From positions 432,001 through 496,000 of the forward strand of contig JAMPIV010009928.1 of the NCBI GenBank assembly GCA_024509875.1: a DNA stretch of 64,000 nucleotides. The letters are read 5' to 3'. Of this stretch, positions 47,340 through 58,481 are shown piece by piece. The notes beneath the pieces are model-generated. The model worked only from the letters and a program-made list of their open reading frames with translations, was not told the origin of the DNA and made no database searches. This DNA comes from Oreohelix idahoensis. Its lineage: Eukaryota > Mollusca > Gastropoda > Stylommatophora > Oreohelicidae. A program made the position numbers and the translations under genes. Within the stretch, counting starts at the first letter, position 1. Every line of letters starts with the position of its first letter.

Positions 47340-47967
47340 TTTCCGTTCGTAACGCTCCCAAAAATAGTAACACTCGCCAAAAAAAAAAGTGCGCAAAGGT
47401 TGGTGTGCATTGCGCCATGTGAACGGCGTGCATGTTCAGACTCTGTTTAACACCGGAAGTAAAACAAATATTTTGGTTTTTAATATGGGAGTTCTAAAAA
47501 AATGGAAGACAATGTTGATAACTATTTTAACTGTCATCACCTAAGTGAATTGTATCTTATGGCGAGACAATTACAGCGAAATTGTTTAAATATGTATCTT
47601 CGTATACAAGTGTTTAGAGATATATAATACCCACACTTAATGTCTACAGAAGTTTATTTCCTCCAACGAGTCATTTTGTGCACCAAGAATAAGGAGGCTT
47701 TAGATCTGAATAGAGAAAGCATAACAAAACTTCCGGGTGAGCTAAAGATCTATTATAGTTCCGATCAAATAGTATCTGAAGTTCCCACTGATGTTATGAA
47801 ATATCTGACAAATTAAAACAACAGAAAATCAAGGTGCTCTTCTGATGAACAATTGGATGTTCACACCTAACATTATTTTTCCACATGTATTTTAATAAGT
47901 AAAATTGCCGTTAAGTATCGGTGCTTTTGAATTTAACTCCCGTCTTATGACGGACTTTTACTTTAGT
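47340..47967 (+). mobile_element. Helitron-like non-autonomous element, copy 2 (degenerate end)
   Basis: Carries the same body block (AATAGTAACACTCGCC, GTGCGCAAAGGTTGGTGTGC near 47,390) and a near-copy of the terminal hairpin, CCCGTCTTATGACGGA, at 47,939-47,954. The block just before it (AGTAAAATTGCCGTTAAGTA) is shared with copy 1. The final CTRR is altered (CTTTAG). Confidence 0.5.
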
Positions 47968-48057
47968 ATATAATATTGGTAAGCACAACATTCAGTTCAA
48001 ACGTGCTGATATTTTTTACGTTTTTTTTCAATGAAGGAAAAAAATGCCCCGTTCAAC

Positions 48058-49200
48058 TGTGGCCGTCTGACCGACCACTTGAGCATTTATTCGTGCTAGA
48101 GTCTAGTCATAATAACTATATAAATAAAAAAATACCATTCCCTATAATAAACAAGCAGAATTCTTCACTAAAATAAAAAATAACTCCAGAAACTTAAGAG
48201 TAGGGTACAAAGTGGTGGAAATCAGCTAGGTCAGCGTTTGAGACAATGCACGTTAAATTTACCCGACAGTTGTCATAGAAATAAGGATGCAGGTTAAAGA
48301 TAGCGACATCACGCCATCAGCACGTGATGTTTATCCAATGAGAAACGTAGCCAGCTCAAGCCCACTACGATTTTGCCGGCAAGAAATTTATACCCAGCAG
48401 AGTCCTGAAGAGAAGAGCAACGCAGATAGACGTATATCTACAGTGTGGCTCTTTATGTTGAGGTTATCAACATTTTTTTGTAACCAAGTGTTCTTATATT
48501 GTGTAATTGTACACAAGGATTAAGTATCATTATACTTGACATGTAATTAGATACGGTCGCACTGCCATTATGTATTTTCAGTTCGAATAGCCTATTCATT
48601 ACGAAAGAAATAAAATGGACAAAATTAGAAGTTTGAACTAAGGAACAAGGCACATGACGAAAAACTACAAAGGAAGGAAATTAAATACAAAGCTTTTAGA
48701 ATCCAGAGATTTTGAAGGATATGAGAAATAATGAATAATACTATGAGACATTTTTTTGTGATGGCATTAGACAGGAAATATGCACTTCGTGAGAAGAAAC
48801 GACCAGTTTCGTTTATTGTACAAACATGTATAAATTGTTGAGTTTTTTATTGAAAACCATTTGAATCAGTTTTGAAGTTGAATAAAACATTTGGAAAATG
48901 ACCAGGCTGTTGAGGATTTTAAGCTTGTTGAAATGTATAAATGCATTGTCATGTTCTCATCCAAATCTTAACCACTAAAGCTCTACACATACACCACCAA
49001 TAGGAGGAACTGAACGATACCTGAAAGACAAATAAAGTCTGAGTAATCAACACCTCTGGCGAGCTTTAAGCCAGTATAACCATTACTCACTTAGACATGA
49101 AATAACAACTACACCTTACGGCCACATGTAACTAAATTGGTACCTTATGACCAGTCTACCCCGCTACATATAACTCAATGGTACTGGTGGGACGGTTACA
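48058..49200 (+). repeat. 5' LTR of the second pol-less element
   Basis: 1,143 bp, starting TGTGGCCGTCTGACC and ending GACGGTTACA. It matches 52,625-53,647 and then 56,012-56,123 with moderate divergence (small indels and substitutions), so this insertion is older than the Ty3-like one. Confidence 0.85.
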
Positions 49201-49417
49201 TAATACTTAATTGATGCCACGTGACCAGTCCTTCTACGGAGAGCAAAAGATCACTGTGAACAACTAAACAAACAAATATATCACTAAAAATGGAACAACT
49301 GACAATGCACCTACAGCCACTAAATGTACGAAGACAGGATCAGCAGCAGATGCAGCAACATTTGGTGTAGATTCAACGAAAACAGCCTACAGCTTTAGCA
49401 CTGCCATCGCCAGGAAA

Positions 49418-49705
49418 ATGTACAATAATCCTTTACCCGTGAGGAAAATGAATCGATTTGATAACGATTGTTGTACCACGAAGAACAACGTAACATATGC
49501 GGACGCGAGAAGTTACACTGTCCCTTATCAGAGACACGTACGAGACTACAACATGAGATCCCAGTGCAATAATGTCAGACGCATTGTTGATTTGGTGACG
49601 CAGGAGAAACCACGTAGAAAATGGCAGAGACGACAGTATACAACCCAGACCGTACCCAGTTCCAACCCCGGCAGAGTCCACTCATATGTAGGCCCCTACC
49701 AATGA
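49418..49705 (+). CDS. Small basic protein of unknown function inside the LTR element
   Basis: 95 codons, rich in Arg, Asn, Tyr and Gln (RRIVDLVTQEKPRRKWQRRQ, then YTTQTVPSSNPGR). I do not recognise the family. The next frame begins 30 bases after its stop, in another frame, and shares a Thr-Gln-Thr style with it, so the two may once have been one protein. An RNA-binding gag-like role is possible from charge and position only. Confidence 0.4.
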   Translation: MYNNPLPVRKMNRFDNDCCTTKNNVTYADARSYTVPYQRHVRDYNMRSQCNNVRRIVDLVTQEKPRRKWQRRQYTTQTVPSSNPGRVHSYVGPYQ

Positions 49706-49734
49706 AAAACCTACCATAGTATTACAGTAGAGGA

Positions 49735-50469
49735 ATGGAGAGCGCTCCACGTACACTATCGCCGATCACGTATTACGTCAACAAAACAAGTCGCATGCCC
49801 GCAGTTGGCAGACACTGGGGCACACTAAATAAAAGGCGACATAGAATGGCAGTAAGAAATTTCATTGCCGAGATAAAAGCCAGAAAGATATGGGAATTTA
49901 ATAACGTAGCATTAGAGAACGGACGAGGGTGTCTCATATCAACAAAAGATGGACTAAGGGCACACATCAAACCTCTCAAACAATGGGAAAAACCACTGCA
50001 TAGACGTCACCGGGTTGGTCTTGTTATGTCAAATCAGAAGAAATGGGCTCCCATTATCAATGTTCAACCTAGGGTACTACATGAACAAGTGCATAAAACA
50101 ACGATGGTTTATGTCGCAACACAAACAGATGTTGCCAAGTCCGATCAAAACACAACACAAACAGATGTTGCCAAGTCCGATCAAAACACAACACAAACAG
50201 ATGTTGCCAAGTCCGATCAAAACACAACACAAACAGATGTTGCCAAGTCCGATCAAAACACAACACAAACAGATGTTGCCAAGTCCGATCAAAACACAAA
50301 ACAAACAGATGTTGCCAAGTCAGATCAAGCCCATGACACATTGAACGCCCACGCATCGTCTGAACGTACTAGAACAACGGTGGAACGGTCAGCCATTCAG
50401 ACAACTTCACAATATATTCCAGCCACTGAACCAAGCACAGAAGAGCTGAGGACAAGAGATAGTCTCTGA
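49735..50469 (+). CDS. Protein with six 12-residue repeats, unknown function
   Basis: 244 codons. Residues 1-125 are basic (HWGTLNKRRHRMAVRNFIAE, WEFNNVALENGRGCLIST, KPLHRRHRVGLVM). Residues about 128-202 are six near-perfect copies of TQTDVAKSDQNT. The tail is Thr/Ser/Glu-rich (TTSQYIPATEPSTEELRTRD). No enzyme motif. The repeat is 36 bp at DNA level (50,119-50,330) and keeps all frames open, so length alone is not proof of coding. The non-repeated N-terminal 125 codons are better support. It is the main gene candidate of this element. Confidence 0.5.
   Translation: MESAPRTLSPITYYVNKTSRMPAVGRHWGTLNKRRHRMAVRNFIAEIKARKIWEFNNVALENGRGCLISTKDGLRAHIKPLKQWEKPLHRRHRVGLVMSNQKKWAPIINVQPRVLHEQVHKTTMVYVATQTDVAKSDQNTTQTDVAKSDQNTTQTDVAKSDQNTTQTDVAKSDQNTTQTDVAKSDQNTKQTDVAKSDQAHDTLNAHASSERTRTTVERSAIQTTSQYIPATEPSTEELRTRDSL
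50119..50330. repeat. 36-bp minisatellite within the coding frame
   Basis: Nearly six units of ACACAAACAGATGTTGCCAA plus GTCCGATCAAAACACA. Almost identical units point to recent expansion. Confidence 0.95.
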
Positions 50470-50660
50470 TATACAAGTGATATGTTGATCTTTGATATTG
50501 ATACATGCCTATGCTATATATGCATTTCTAACTTTGTTATAAACTAGACAATTCTGTCTTTACGTAGTCACGTGACAGATAGTCAAAAATGACTGACACA
50601 TTTTGAAATTGAATACAGCTTTGAAATACTGGGAAATGATGGTCCCATATGATTAATAAT

Positions 50661-50867
50661 GCCCAATGGGCTGATCACCCGTTGGCTTGTCACACCGATT
50701 ACGGAAACAACGGCAGATGGATCTATTTGTTGTTGCCCTAAAGACGCCGCTAGGCGTGATGGGAAACTACAACAGAGAAAATCAATCTGCTGTTGCCCTT
50801 AAGACGCCACAAGGCGTGATGGCCTCTGACTGCTTGGTCGGTCTTTGGCTAAGGACGGAAGAAGAAG
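50661..50867 (+). mobile_element. 5'-truncated LINE tail with 12-bp target duplication
   Basis: Flanked by ATGATTAATAAT at 50,649-50,660 and 50,868-50,879. The body has two tandem-like copies of TGTTGCCCTTAAGACGCC and AGGCGTGATGG, ends in a GAAGAAGAAG tail and matches the insertion at 62,479-62,635. Confidence 0.8.
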
Positions 50868-51215
50868 ATGATTAATAATATATAGCTTGAAAATGATACC
50901 CCTCCTGAGGATATACGTGATAACAATACACACGATGAATACATATGATTAATAATACATAGGTTGAAAATGATACCCCCTCCTGAGGATATACGTGTCA
51001 AGGATACACACGATGAATATATATGATAATAATACATAGGTTGAAAATGATACCCCTCCTGAGGACATACGTGTTAAGGATACACACGATGAATATATAT
51101 GATAATAATATATAGGTTGAAAATGATACCCGTACTGAAGATGTCCGTGTTGCGGATACCTATGATGAAGATATATACTGATGATACATAAGTTGAATAC
51201 AATACCTATGTCAGG
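50868..51215. repeat. Tandem repeat, units of about 84 bp, four copies
   Basis: The unit includes ATAATACATAGGTTGAAAAT and GATACCCCTCCTGAGGATAT. Units diverge toward the right. Confidence 0.85.
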
Positions 51216-51475
51216 GATACACATGCTGTTGTTGAAATTAAGACATTATAGTTAATGGAAAGATTCTGCCTTTACGTGATCACGTGACAGATACTTAAGT
51301 AGAACTGATAACACTTTCATGGACCAGTCCATTTGACATTGCATTTGACGGTATTACTATAACCTATATTGCTTTCTGCGACTGTGCGTAACAGGTTGAC
51401 CAGCTGAGCACTTTTCACCCCTGACATGATGATATTTCCATCCCTTTTCCTTACGTGCACTGTAGAGATAATTTT

Positions 51476-51890
51476 GGTAAGATTATGGACTGCCCATCTG
51501 ACTGACTCAAACTATAACAATTCTGACAGCAGATGTTACAGACACAAATGATCTGACAAATCTTCGTCTCAGAAGGCAGATTCGGTGTCGAACTTGTACA
51601 AATGTGAAATAATTTTCATTTTGTTAAATATTACTCAGGTATGAGATCCTATTGTTAGATTGGAGTTCGATGTGTTTTGATAAATGAAATTAACATAGAC
51701 GGGTTATGGATTCTTCACAATACATTATGGAGATACATTTTTGTAAGATTATAGCCTGCCCATCTGACTGACTCAGACTATAACCGTTCTGACAGCAGAT
51801 GTTACAGACGCAAATGATCTGACAAATCTTCGTCTCAGAAGGCAGATTCAGTGTTGCACTTGTAATAATGTAAATTATTTTTTTTTCACC
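51476..51890. repeat. Direct repeat of about 150 bp
   Basis: 51,476-51,625 and 51,744-51,890 share CTGCCCATCTGACTGACTCA and TTCGTCTCAGAAGGCAGATT with few differences. Confidence 0.85.
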
Positions 51891-52026
51891 TTGTTAATTG
51901 TGCTGACATATTGAGATATTAATTGTTGAATCATGGTTAAATGAATTTTGACAAATGTATTTTTGGACATTGTTTAGCTAACATACTAATGCATTATGGA
52001 TGACTTACTTAGAAAATAATAACACA

Positions 52027-52215
52027 TGAATACTTAGAAATAACTTGGAACTTTTATGAATGGACTACCATTGCCATTATACAATGTGGATACTTAGAAA
52101 TAACTTGGAACTTTTATGAATGGACTACCATTGCCATTATACAATGTGGATACTTAGAAATAACTTGGAGATATTATGGATGGACTACAATTATACTTAT
52201 ACAATGTGGATTCTC
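52027..52215. repeat. 61-bp tandem repeat, three copies
   Basis: The unit contains ATACTTAGAAATAACTTGGA and GAATGGACTACCATTGCCAT. The first two copies are identical over most of the unit. Confidence 0.92.
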
Positions 52216-52624
52216 GAAATACATTGGATGATTTTGGTTGGGAGTACTAGGAAAATTTGGATAACTTCGAAAGTTTTTTGATGTTTTTACATTTGAGTTG
52301 GTCAATATGACAAATTTTGCACTGTTTCCACTCAGTACATTTCTGGGTAGCACATTTTAGATTAATGTTAACAATTTTGTTGTTTAAGGTTGCCACTCGG
52401 CAAAATGTTGATAGCCTAGGTATTGATACGATATAAAATTTTTTATAATGATGTCCATTTGTAAAGCTTAGTAAGAGTATGACAGACTGAAAATGTATAT
52501 ATACAAGAGCCCCCGGTTAATGACTTAAGTCAAATTTTTCTGGAAAATTTTTTGGACTTAGAAATTTTTTTTGGATTTTTTTTCTTGTATTGATAGTACT
52601 CAAATGTCTTCCCCGTGATCTATA

Positions 52625-53647
52625 TGTGGCCGTCTGACTGACCACTTGAGCATTTATTCGTGCTAGAGTCTAGTCATAATAATTAAATTTTAAAAATACC
52701 ATTCGCTATAATAAACAAGCAAGATTCTTAACTAAAATAAAAATAACTCGAGAAACTTAAGAGTAGGGTACAAAGTGGTGGAAAATCAGCTAGGTTAGCG
52801 TTGCACGCTAAATTTACCCGACAGTTGTCATAAAAATAAGGATGCAGGTTAAAGATAGCGACATCGCGCCTTCAGCACGTGATGGTTATCCAATGAGAAA
52901 CGTAGCCAGCTCAAGCCACTACGATTTTGCCGGCGAAAAAAGATACCCAGCAGAGTCCTGAAGAGAAGAGCAAGCAGATAGACGTATATCTACAGTCTGG
53001 CTCTTTATGTTGAGGTTATCAACAAATTTGTTGTGACCAAGTATTCTTATATTGTGTAATTGTACACAAGGATTAAGTATCATTATACTTAACATGTAAG
53101 TAGATACTGTAGATTTTGTATTTTCAGTTCAGTTTTGTATTCATTACGAAAGAAATAAAATGGACACAATTTGAAAGGAAGATGAAGTTTGAACTAAGGA
53201 ACAAGGCACGTGACTAAAAACTACAAAGGAAGGAAATTAAATACAAAGCTTTGAGAATCCAGAGATTTTGAAGGATATGAGAAATAATGAATAATACTAT
53301 GAGACATTTTTTTGTGATGGCATTAGACAGGAAATATGCACTTCGTGAGAAGAAACGACCAGTTTCGTTTATTGTACAAACATGTATAAATTGTTGAGTT
53401 TTTTAAATTAAAAACCATTTGAATCAGTTTTGAAGTTGAATAAAACATTTGGAAAATGACCAGGCTGTTGAGGATTTTAAGCTTGTTGAAATGTATAAAT
53501 GCATTGTCATGTTCTCATCCAAATCTTAACCACTAAAGCTCTCCACATACACCACCAATAGGTGGAACTGAACGATACCTGAAAGACAAATAAAGTCTGA
53601 GTAATCAACACCTCTGGCGAGCTTTAAGCCAGTATAACCATCACTCA
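52625..53647 (+). repeat. 3' LTR of the second pol-less element, left part
   Basis: Matches 48,058-49,089. It is interrupted after ...CATCACTCA by a solo LTR, and the remaining 112 bp resume at 56,012. Confidence 0.85.
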
Positions 53648-56006
53648 TGTAGCAAAGTTTGATTTGCTGGGGAGGTTATGATGGTATCCTAAAGGAATGA
53701 AATCCGTGTCTGTATTAACCGTGTGAGGTCAAGCACATGTAGGCCCCTGACTCTAAAAGATGATGATGAAATATTTGCAGGGAACCTAACGCTACCTCCC
53801 TAGATCTCACACGGTCACTATTTTGGCTCTAGTGTCTGGTGTATGATGTACCTAGTGTCTAGGGGAGAAATGAAATGATGGTACACGACACAAAAACACT
53901 TTAATTTTCTATGAGGAAGTGAATAAAATCAGTGGGTAAGTTTTTCTTTAAAATGAATGTTTTTTCTGTACCATTTAATCTGCCTGTCCAGCCATATCTT
54001 TTGGACAGGTCTTTGAAAATGAGGACAAGATAGTTTACAGAAAAGATCAACTAAAAATGTGTGGACAATTTGCCCAATAACTATAAAGTCAATATATATC
54101 TTTCCTGTTGGAATGTTCACAGCTTACACTTTATTCATCTAAGAGGGAGAGTCACGGTGTATGAGGGGCTGTAGTTTCATCACACCCCATAAACTTCCTG
54201 AGTATGATTTTGAAATACCAGCGTTTATTAAACGAAAGTGTCAGATATACCCAGATGCTTAACACATCACCTGGGATTCCTTGTAGAATGATAATACAGT
54301 ATGAAGTTGCAGAAAATCTCGATCTCTCAAAATGCCCAAGCTCCTCCCGTTATCTTTTGACAGCATAAACAAATGGTCTGAGACTTGATGGCTTTATTCT
54401 CACACAGCAGGTTTCCTGTTACCGGCTAGCAACAGGAAACAAAACCACCACACCTCAGGTCCCTATGGCAGATACGCCACTGTACGTTTACATAGTTTTC
54501 CTCAATAAAATAATGTGGAGTAACCACATTTCCTTTTGTATGATTTTCTCTTCTTTTCCTTTTTAAATATAAATTTTTCAGGCATGTTGAACAGTGTTCA
54601 TGGAACACAGAGGCTTACTAACATATTCTAATGCAAAAATATTAAAACACAATCATGACAACATACATCAGATAGATACAGTTCAATGTGAGGACTCAAC
54701 AATGTCTGCTCCCGGCACGTCCTTCACTTTTCCCAATAGCAGTATCTAACTTTGGCAGTGGGATTTAAACATATTAAATTCATAAAGCATTCTTACCACA
54801 AATTTCAAGAAATATAAACAAATGACGCTGACTTGCAAAGAAGTGGCCTCAGTTTCTTCTGCACTGTCCAGACTGTGAATACTTCTTTATTTAATTTTAA
54901 AATTAACACAGCTGATCTCAGCGTATTTGAATGAAAAGTTTTGTTCAACTGGCAATGAATAGTGAAAGCCTTTTGCTAATATTTATTAGCACTGGCCAAT
55001 CGAAAGCTTGCGACTACCAGAATTCAAATGTAGTTTTTGAAAAACAAAAATAATTCCAAACAAACTCTGCGTCTGGTAGTCGATTGGCCAGCCTGCTTTA
55101 GTTATGCCAATACAAAAAGATGTGTCGTTTTGGATTACATTTTTCCTACCGCTCCCCTCTCCTCCTATACTCTTTTCTAAGCTGGCGTCCCCACTAACGT
55201 TATGAAAAAAAACAAGCAGGAACAACAGTCTGTCTGGTCGCGCGTCCGTAGACATTTAGTATTTTCTCAATAACTTTGCTAATACTTGGACTACCATATT
55301 ATTTAAAACACAATCTTGCTCAGTGGACTCTGAGCTATACTATCATATGATTTTTATGGTCAGTTTCATTATGGTTTAGATTTTCAATTTTGTCACTGTC
55401 AATCGTCAAATAAAAATTTTACACAAGACGGCCATTCCCCCCCCCCCCCTTTTCATCTCTCGCTAGCATGTATTTTCAAATAACTACTTGTTTTAGTGAC
55501 GTCAGTAATACTACCGCGAGGAGGAAATAAAATTGTCTGCGTGTTTGCCTCTGTTGGCTTTGCCGCAGCGTGTATATATGCATGGCATAATGTGTCAAGC
55601 AAAGCGGGGTTTTGAGCGGCGGGTATTTGAATAGGCGTTAAATATTTGTATTGTCTCGTGTTACACTACCAAAAAATGTAAGGATTACTACTTATTACCA
55701 GCGTTAAAGTTAACTATTACGTTAATTCAGACAGTAGTTTGGCGGCACACTTCCGCAAAATCGTTAATTATAAGTCTTGCCGCAGTCTCTATCAGATCGT
55801 GCAAAATGTTAAAAATGTACGTCACAAGGAAAGCGAGTAGGTTTAAACGGCGGGGTCGGTTCTAAGCCTGTCCACGGCACAAAATTCAGCGCTATGCTGG
55901 CGTGTGAGAGGATCACAGTCAGACACAATCGGGCGGGTTTATTTATTATCATTTTATGACTAAAATCTTACTGAAATGAGCGATTATTCTCGCAGATTTT
56001 ACTACA
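53648..56006 (-). repeat. Solo LTR of a Ty3-like relative, inserted in the 3' LTR
   Basis: Starts TGTAGCAAAG and ends TTTACTACA, flanked by ACTCA at 53,643-53,647 and 56,007-56,011. Removing it restores the outer LTR exactly as in the 5' copy. Length 2,359 bp and features such as GCTACC...ATCTCACAC, CTAGTGTCTAGG and TACCACAAATTTCAAG resemble the 2,259-bp LTR of the Ty3-like element, so it is probably a related family left after LTR-LTR recombination. Orientation is inferred from that similarity. Confidence 0.85.
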
Positions 56007-56011
56007 ACTCA

Positions 56012-56123
56012 CTTAGACATGAAATAACAACTACACCATACGGCCACATGTAACTAAATTGGTACCTTACGACCAGTCTACCCCGGTTACATATAACTCA
56101 ATGGTACTGGTGGGACGGTTACA
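56012..56123 (+). repeat. 3' LTR of the second pol-less element, right part
   Basis: CTTAGACATGAAATAACAAC to GACGGTTACA, matching 49,090-49,200 with few changes. CAAC follows. Confidence 0.85.
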
Positions 56124-56184
56124 CAACCTCATATGGGTTACAATTAGGAAATATAGTGTCGCTAATTCAAGATAATAATTCTGA

Positions 56185-56485
56185 TTTTGGGAGTCAGAAT
56201 GGCTAACAGGTATGGCGTCCGCCTCGAATTCTAGAGGTACCGGGTTCGATTCCCAGTAGAGGGAATATAATTTATGGAAATTGTTTTTTTCACAACTAGG
56301 GGTCCTAATCATGTCATACTCTTCCACCCTGGTCTCCTGGGTAGTGAGATCGGATGCCAAGCCTTCTCGGATAAGTGCGAAAAATAGGAGGTCCCGTGTA
56401 CAAGTTGCGCACGTTAAAAATCCCACGGCATTTGGAAATCGTAAAGAGTAGGCCATAAGGCCGCTGCCCTGTCAAAAATGTAAAA
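56185..56485 (+). mobile_element. tRNA-derived SINE (third family)
   Basis: Head with AGAATGGCTAACAGGTATGG and a good B box, GGTTCGATTCC at 56,243. The body includes GGTCCCGTGTACAAGTTGCG and AAAAATCCCACGGCATTTGG. The 3' limit is uncertain, and it lacks both the GTGAAGTCTC domain and the CCTTTA tail of the other SINEs. Confidence 0.65.
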
Positions 56486-56534
56486 ATTAGAAACCTACTC
56501 ACCAAATTTCCCAACTAACATAATTACCGATGTA

Positions 56535-57873
56535 CGAGGGGCGTTCAGAAAGTAATGCACCACATCGTTTTTCTCAGCTAATAATGAAGATAGAAGCATG
56601 ACATTTTGCACACTTTAAATATGGCATGTGCCAATTGTGTGCACCAAATTGCACTGCAACTGGCCAAATAATATGGCTGCCCTAAACCGTTGAAATGGAG
56701 CATGTTAGCAACTTGCGTTATAAGCAGCGAATTGTGATAGAATTTCTCGTTGCAGAGAAGGAAACTGTTGTGAACATTCACAAACGTCTATGTGATGTGT
56801 ATGGAAGTTTTGCAGTCGACAGGAGTACAGTCAGTCGCTGGGTTCAGAGAATCAAAGAATCAGGAAGTGGAGATACTGAGCTGCTTGATCGGCCGCACTG
56901 TGGACGTCCTGCCACAGCCACCAACGCAGAAATGTTGAAATGTGCTGAGGGCATTATTTTTACTGATAGGCGAATAACTACTCAACAATTGGCCTTACAG
57001 ATGTCAGTCAGCATTGGTAGTGCAAATACAGTTATAAAAACTCTCGGATTTTCTAAGGTTTGCACAAGATGGGTTCCTCGAAGTCTCACAAATGACCACC
57101 GATTGCAAAGGAAAGCAATTTCTTCTGAATTGTTGGAGCGTTTCAATGCTGATGGAGAGAACTTTTTGGCTAAGATCGTTACAGGTGACGAAACCTGGGC
57201 ACATCATTTTGAACCTGAGACAAAAAGACAGTCAATGGAGTGGCATCATCCGCAATCACCACGAAGAAAGAAATTTAAGACAATTCCTTCAGCTGGAAAG
57301 GTAATGATCACTGTCTTTTGGGACATTGAAGGTGTGATTCTTGTGGACGTTATACCAAGAGGAAAGACAATCAATTCGCAAGCTTACATTAAGACATTGA
57401 AAAAACTCAATCAACGTTTTCGCAGAGTTCGGCCGCACAAGAATCCAGCAGACCTGCTTCTCCTTCACGACAATGCGCGTCCTCACACAAGTCTGGCAAC
57501 ACGGGAAGCAATCACCAAATTGGGTTGAACTGTACTACGCCATCCACCCTATAGTCCGGATTTGGCACCCTCTGATTTTTATCTATTTGGTCTTCTTAAA
57601 GATGCACTCCGTGAGACAAGGTTTGAAGATGATGAATGAGTGATTCATGCAGCGAAGAAATGGCTACATGATCAAGACAAAATCTAGTACGGGCTAGGAA
57701 TACATGCACTTGTTTCGCGCTGGCATACAGCCGTACAAGTTGATGGGGATTATGTTGAATAATACCGATGTTTACATGACATATCCATGTATATTGTTTA
57801 TAAATTTCATGCTTTTTGAATAAACGGCTCCTGAGAAAAACGATGTGGTGCATTACATTCTGAACGCCCCTCG
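56535..57873 (+). mobile_element. Full-length mariner with 43-bp terminal inverted repeats
   Basis: Left repeat 56,535-56,577 (CGAGGGGCGTTCAGAAAGTA...TTTTTCTCAG) and right repeat 57,831-57,873 are inverted copies with one mismatch. TA lies outside each end (56,533-56,534 and 57,874-57,875), the normal mariner target duplication. Length 1,339 bp. The ends are intact while the gene is broken, so it could be mobilised only in trans. Confidence 0.95.
56695..57762 (+). pseudogene. Mariner transposase (DD34D) with three in-frame stops
   Basis: Frame intact for 277 codons: first helix-turn-helix (RIVIEFLVAEKETVVNIHKR), second region (ITTQQLALQMSVSIGSANTV), WVPRSLTNDHR linker, IVTGDETWAHHFEP (first Asp), LLLLHDNARPH (second Asp). 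A TGA at 57,526-57,528 follows TKLG, where the family usually has Trp. The same frame continues with YSPDLAPSDFYLFG (third Asp, 34 residues after the second) and has two more stops (57,638 and 57,686 region) before its end at 57,762. No frameshift is seen, so decay is by point mutation only. Confidence 0.92.
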
Positions 57874-57879
57874 TATGTT

Positions 57880-58476
57880 ACGTCGGTCGGTCTCACTCAA
57901 AATAGTAACTCGCGCCAGAAAAAAAAAGTGCGCAACGCACGGTGTGCATCTTGCGCGGCGTGTGTGTTATATAAAACAAATACTTTGGTTTTATTTATTT
58001 TTTTTTATTCTTTCACAAATTAGTAGCGTTCGACAAAGAAAAAGTGCATAAAAATTGGTGTGCAAGAGACAATAACATACCAAAGTGAATTGTATTTGAA
58101 CGGTTTGACACATAATGATCAAGATGAAACACTCTTTGAAAACAATCCATGCACTTTTACACGAAATGTTGTCATCAAATAACTTTTAAATTGAATCTAA
58201 AATAACATAATTCTCGCCGTGTATACGTTGGTCACAGCTCTGGAATGCAACCGTGTTGAAATATTTCATTGTTTCCATTACATATACTCTCCCGAAAATA
58301 GTTACAATCAACAAAGAAAAAAGCGTTCAAATGACGGTGTTCATGAACAGTTTGATTACACTGTATAATGGAAAGAAACCAAAAACACTCTAAGAATGTA
58401 CTTCTATCTGCTCATCTGGGAACGGAAACAGCACACTATAATTAAAAACCCGTCAAGTTTGACGGGTTATTGCTAG
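57880..58476 (+). mobile_element. Helitron-like non-autonomous sequences with terminal hairpin
   Basis: Body blocks recur here at 57,897-57,995 (AAAATAGTAACTCGCGCC, GTGCGCAACGCACGGTGTGC), 58,010-58,065 and 58,293-58,375 (CCCGAAAATAGTTACAATCA). The right end has a strong hairpin, AACCCGTCAAGTTTGACGGG with TT, at 58,447-58,468, then CTAG at 58,473-58,476 followed by T. It may be two or more overlapping copies. Confidence 0.55.
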
Positions 58477-58481
58477 TATTT

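Larger units (their letters stand above)
48058..56123 (+). mobile_element. Second pol-less LTR element, with nested insertions
   Basis: 5' LTR 48,058-49,200 (TGTGGCCG...GGTTACA). The 3' LTR is 52,625-53,647 plus 56,012-56,123, split by a 2,359-bp solo LTR. Flanks show CAAC on both sides (48,054-48,057 and 56,124-56,127), a probable 4-bp target duplication. The interior of 3.4 kb encodes one or two unrecognised basic proteins and is otherwise packed with tandem repeats. No protease, RT or integrase motif was found, so it depends on another element for movement. Confidence 0.82.

Noticed and set aside
50119..51215. CRISPR-like array
   Set aside because: Units are contiguous with no unique spacers, in an animal-like genome; they are ordinary tandem repeats.
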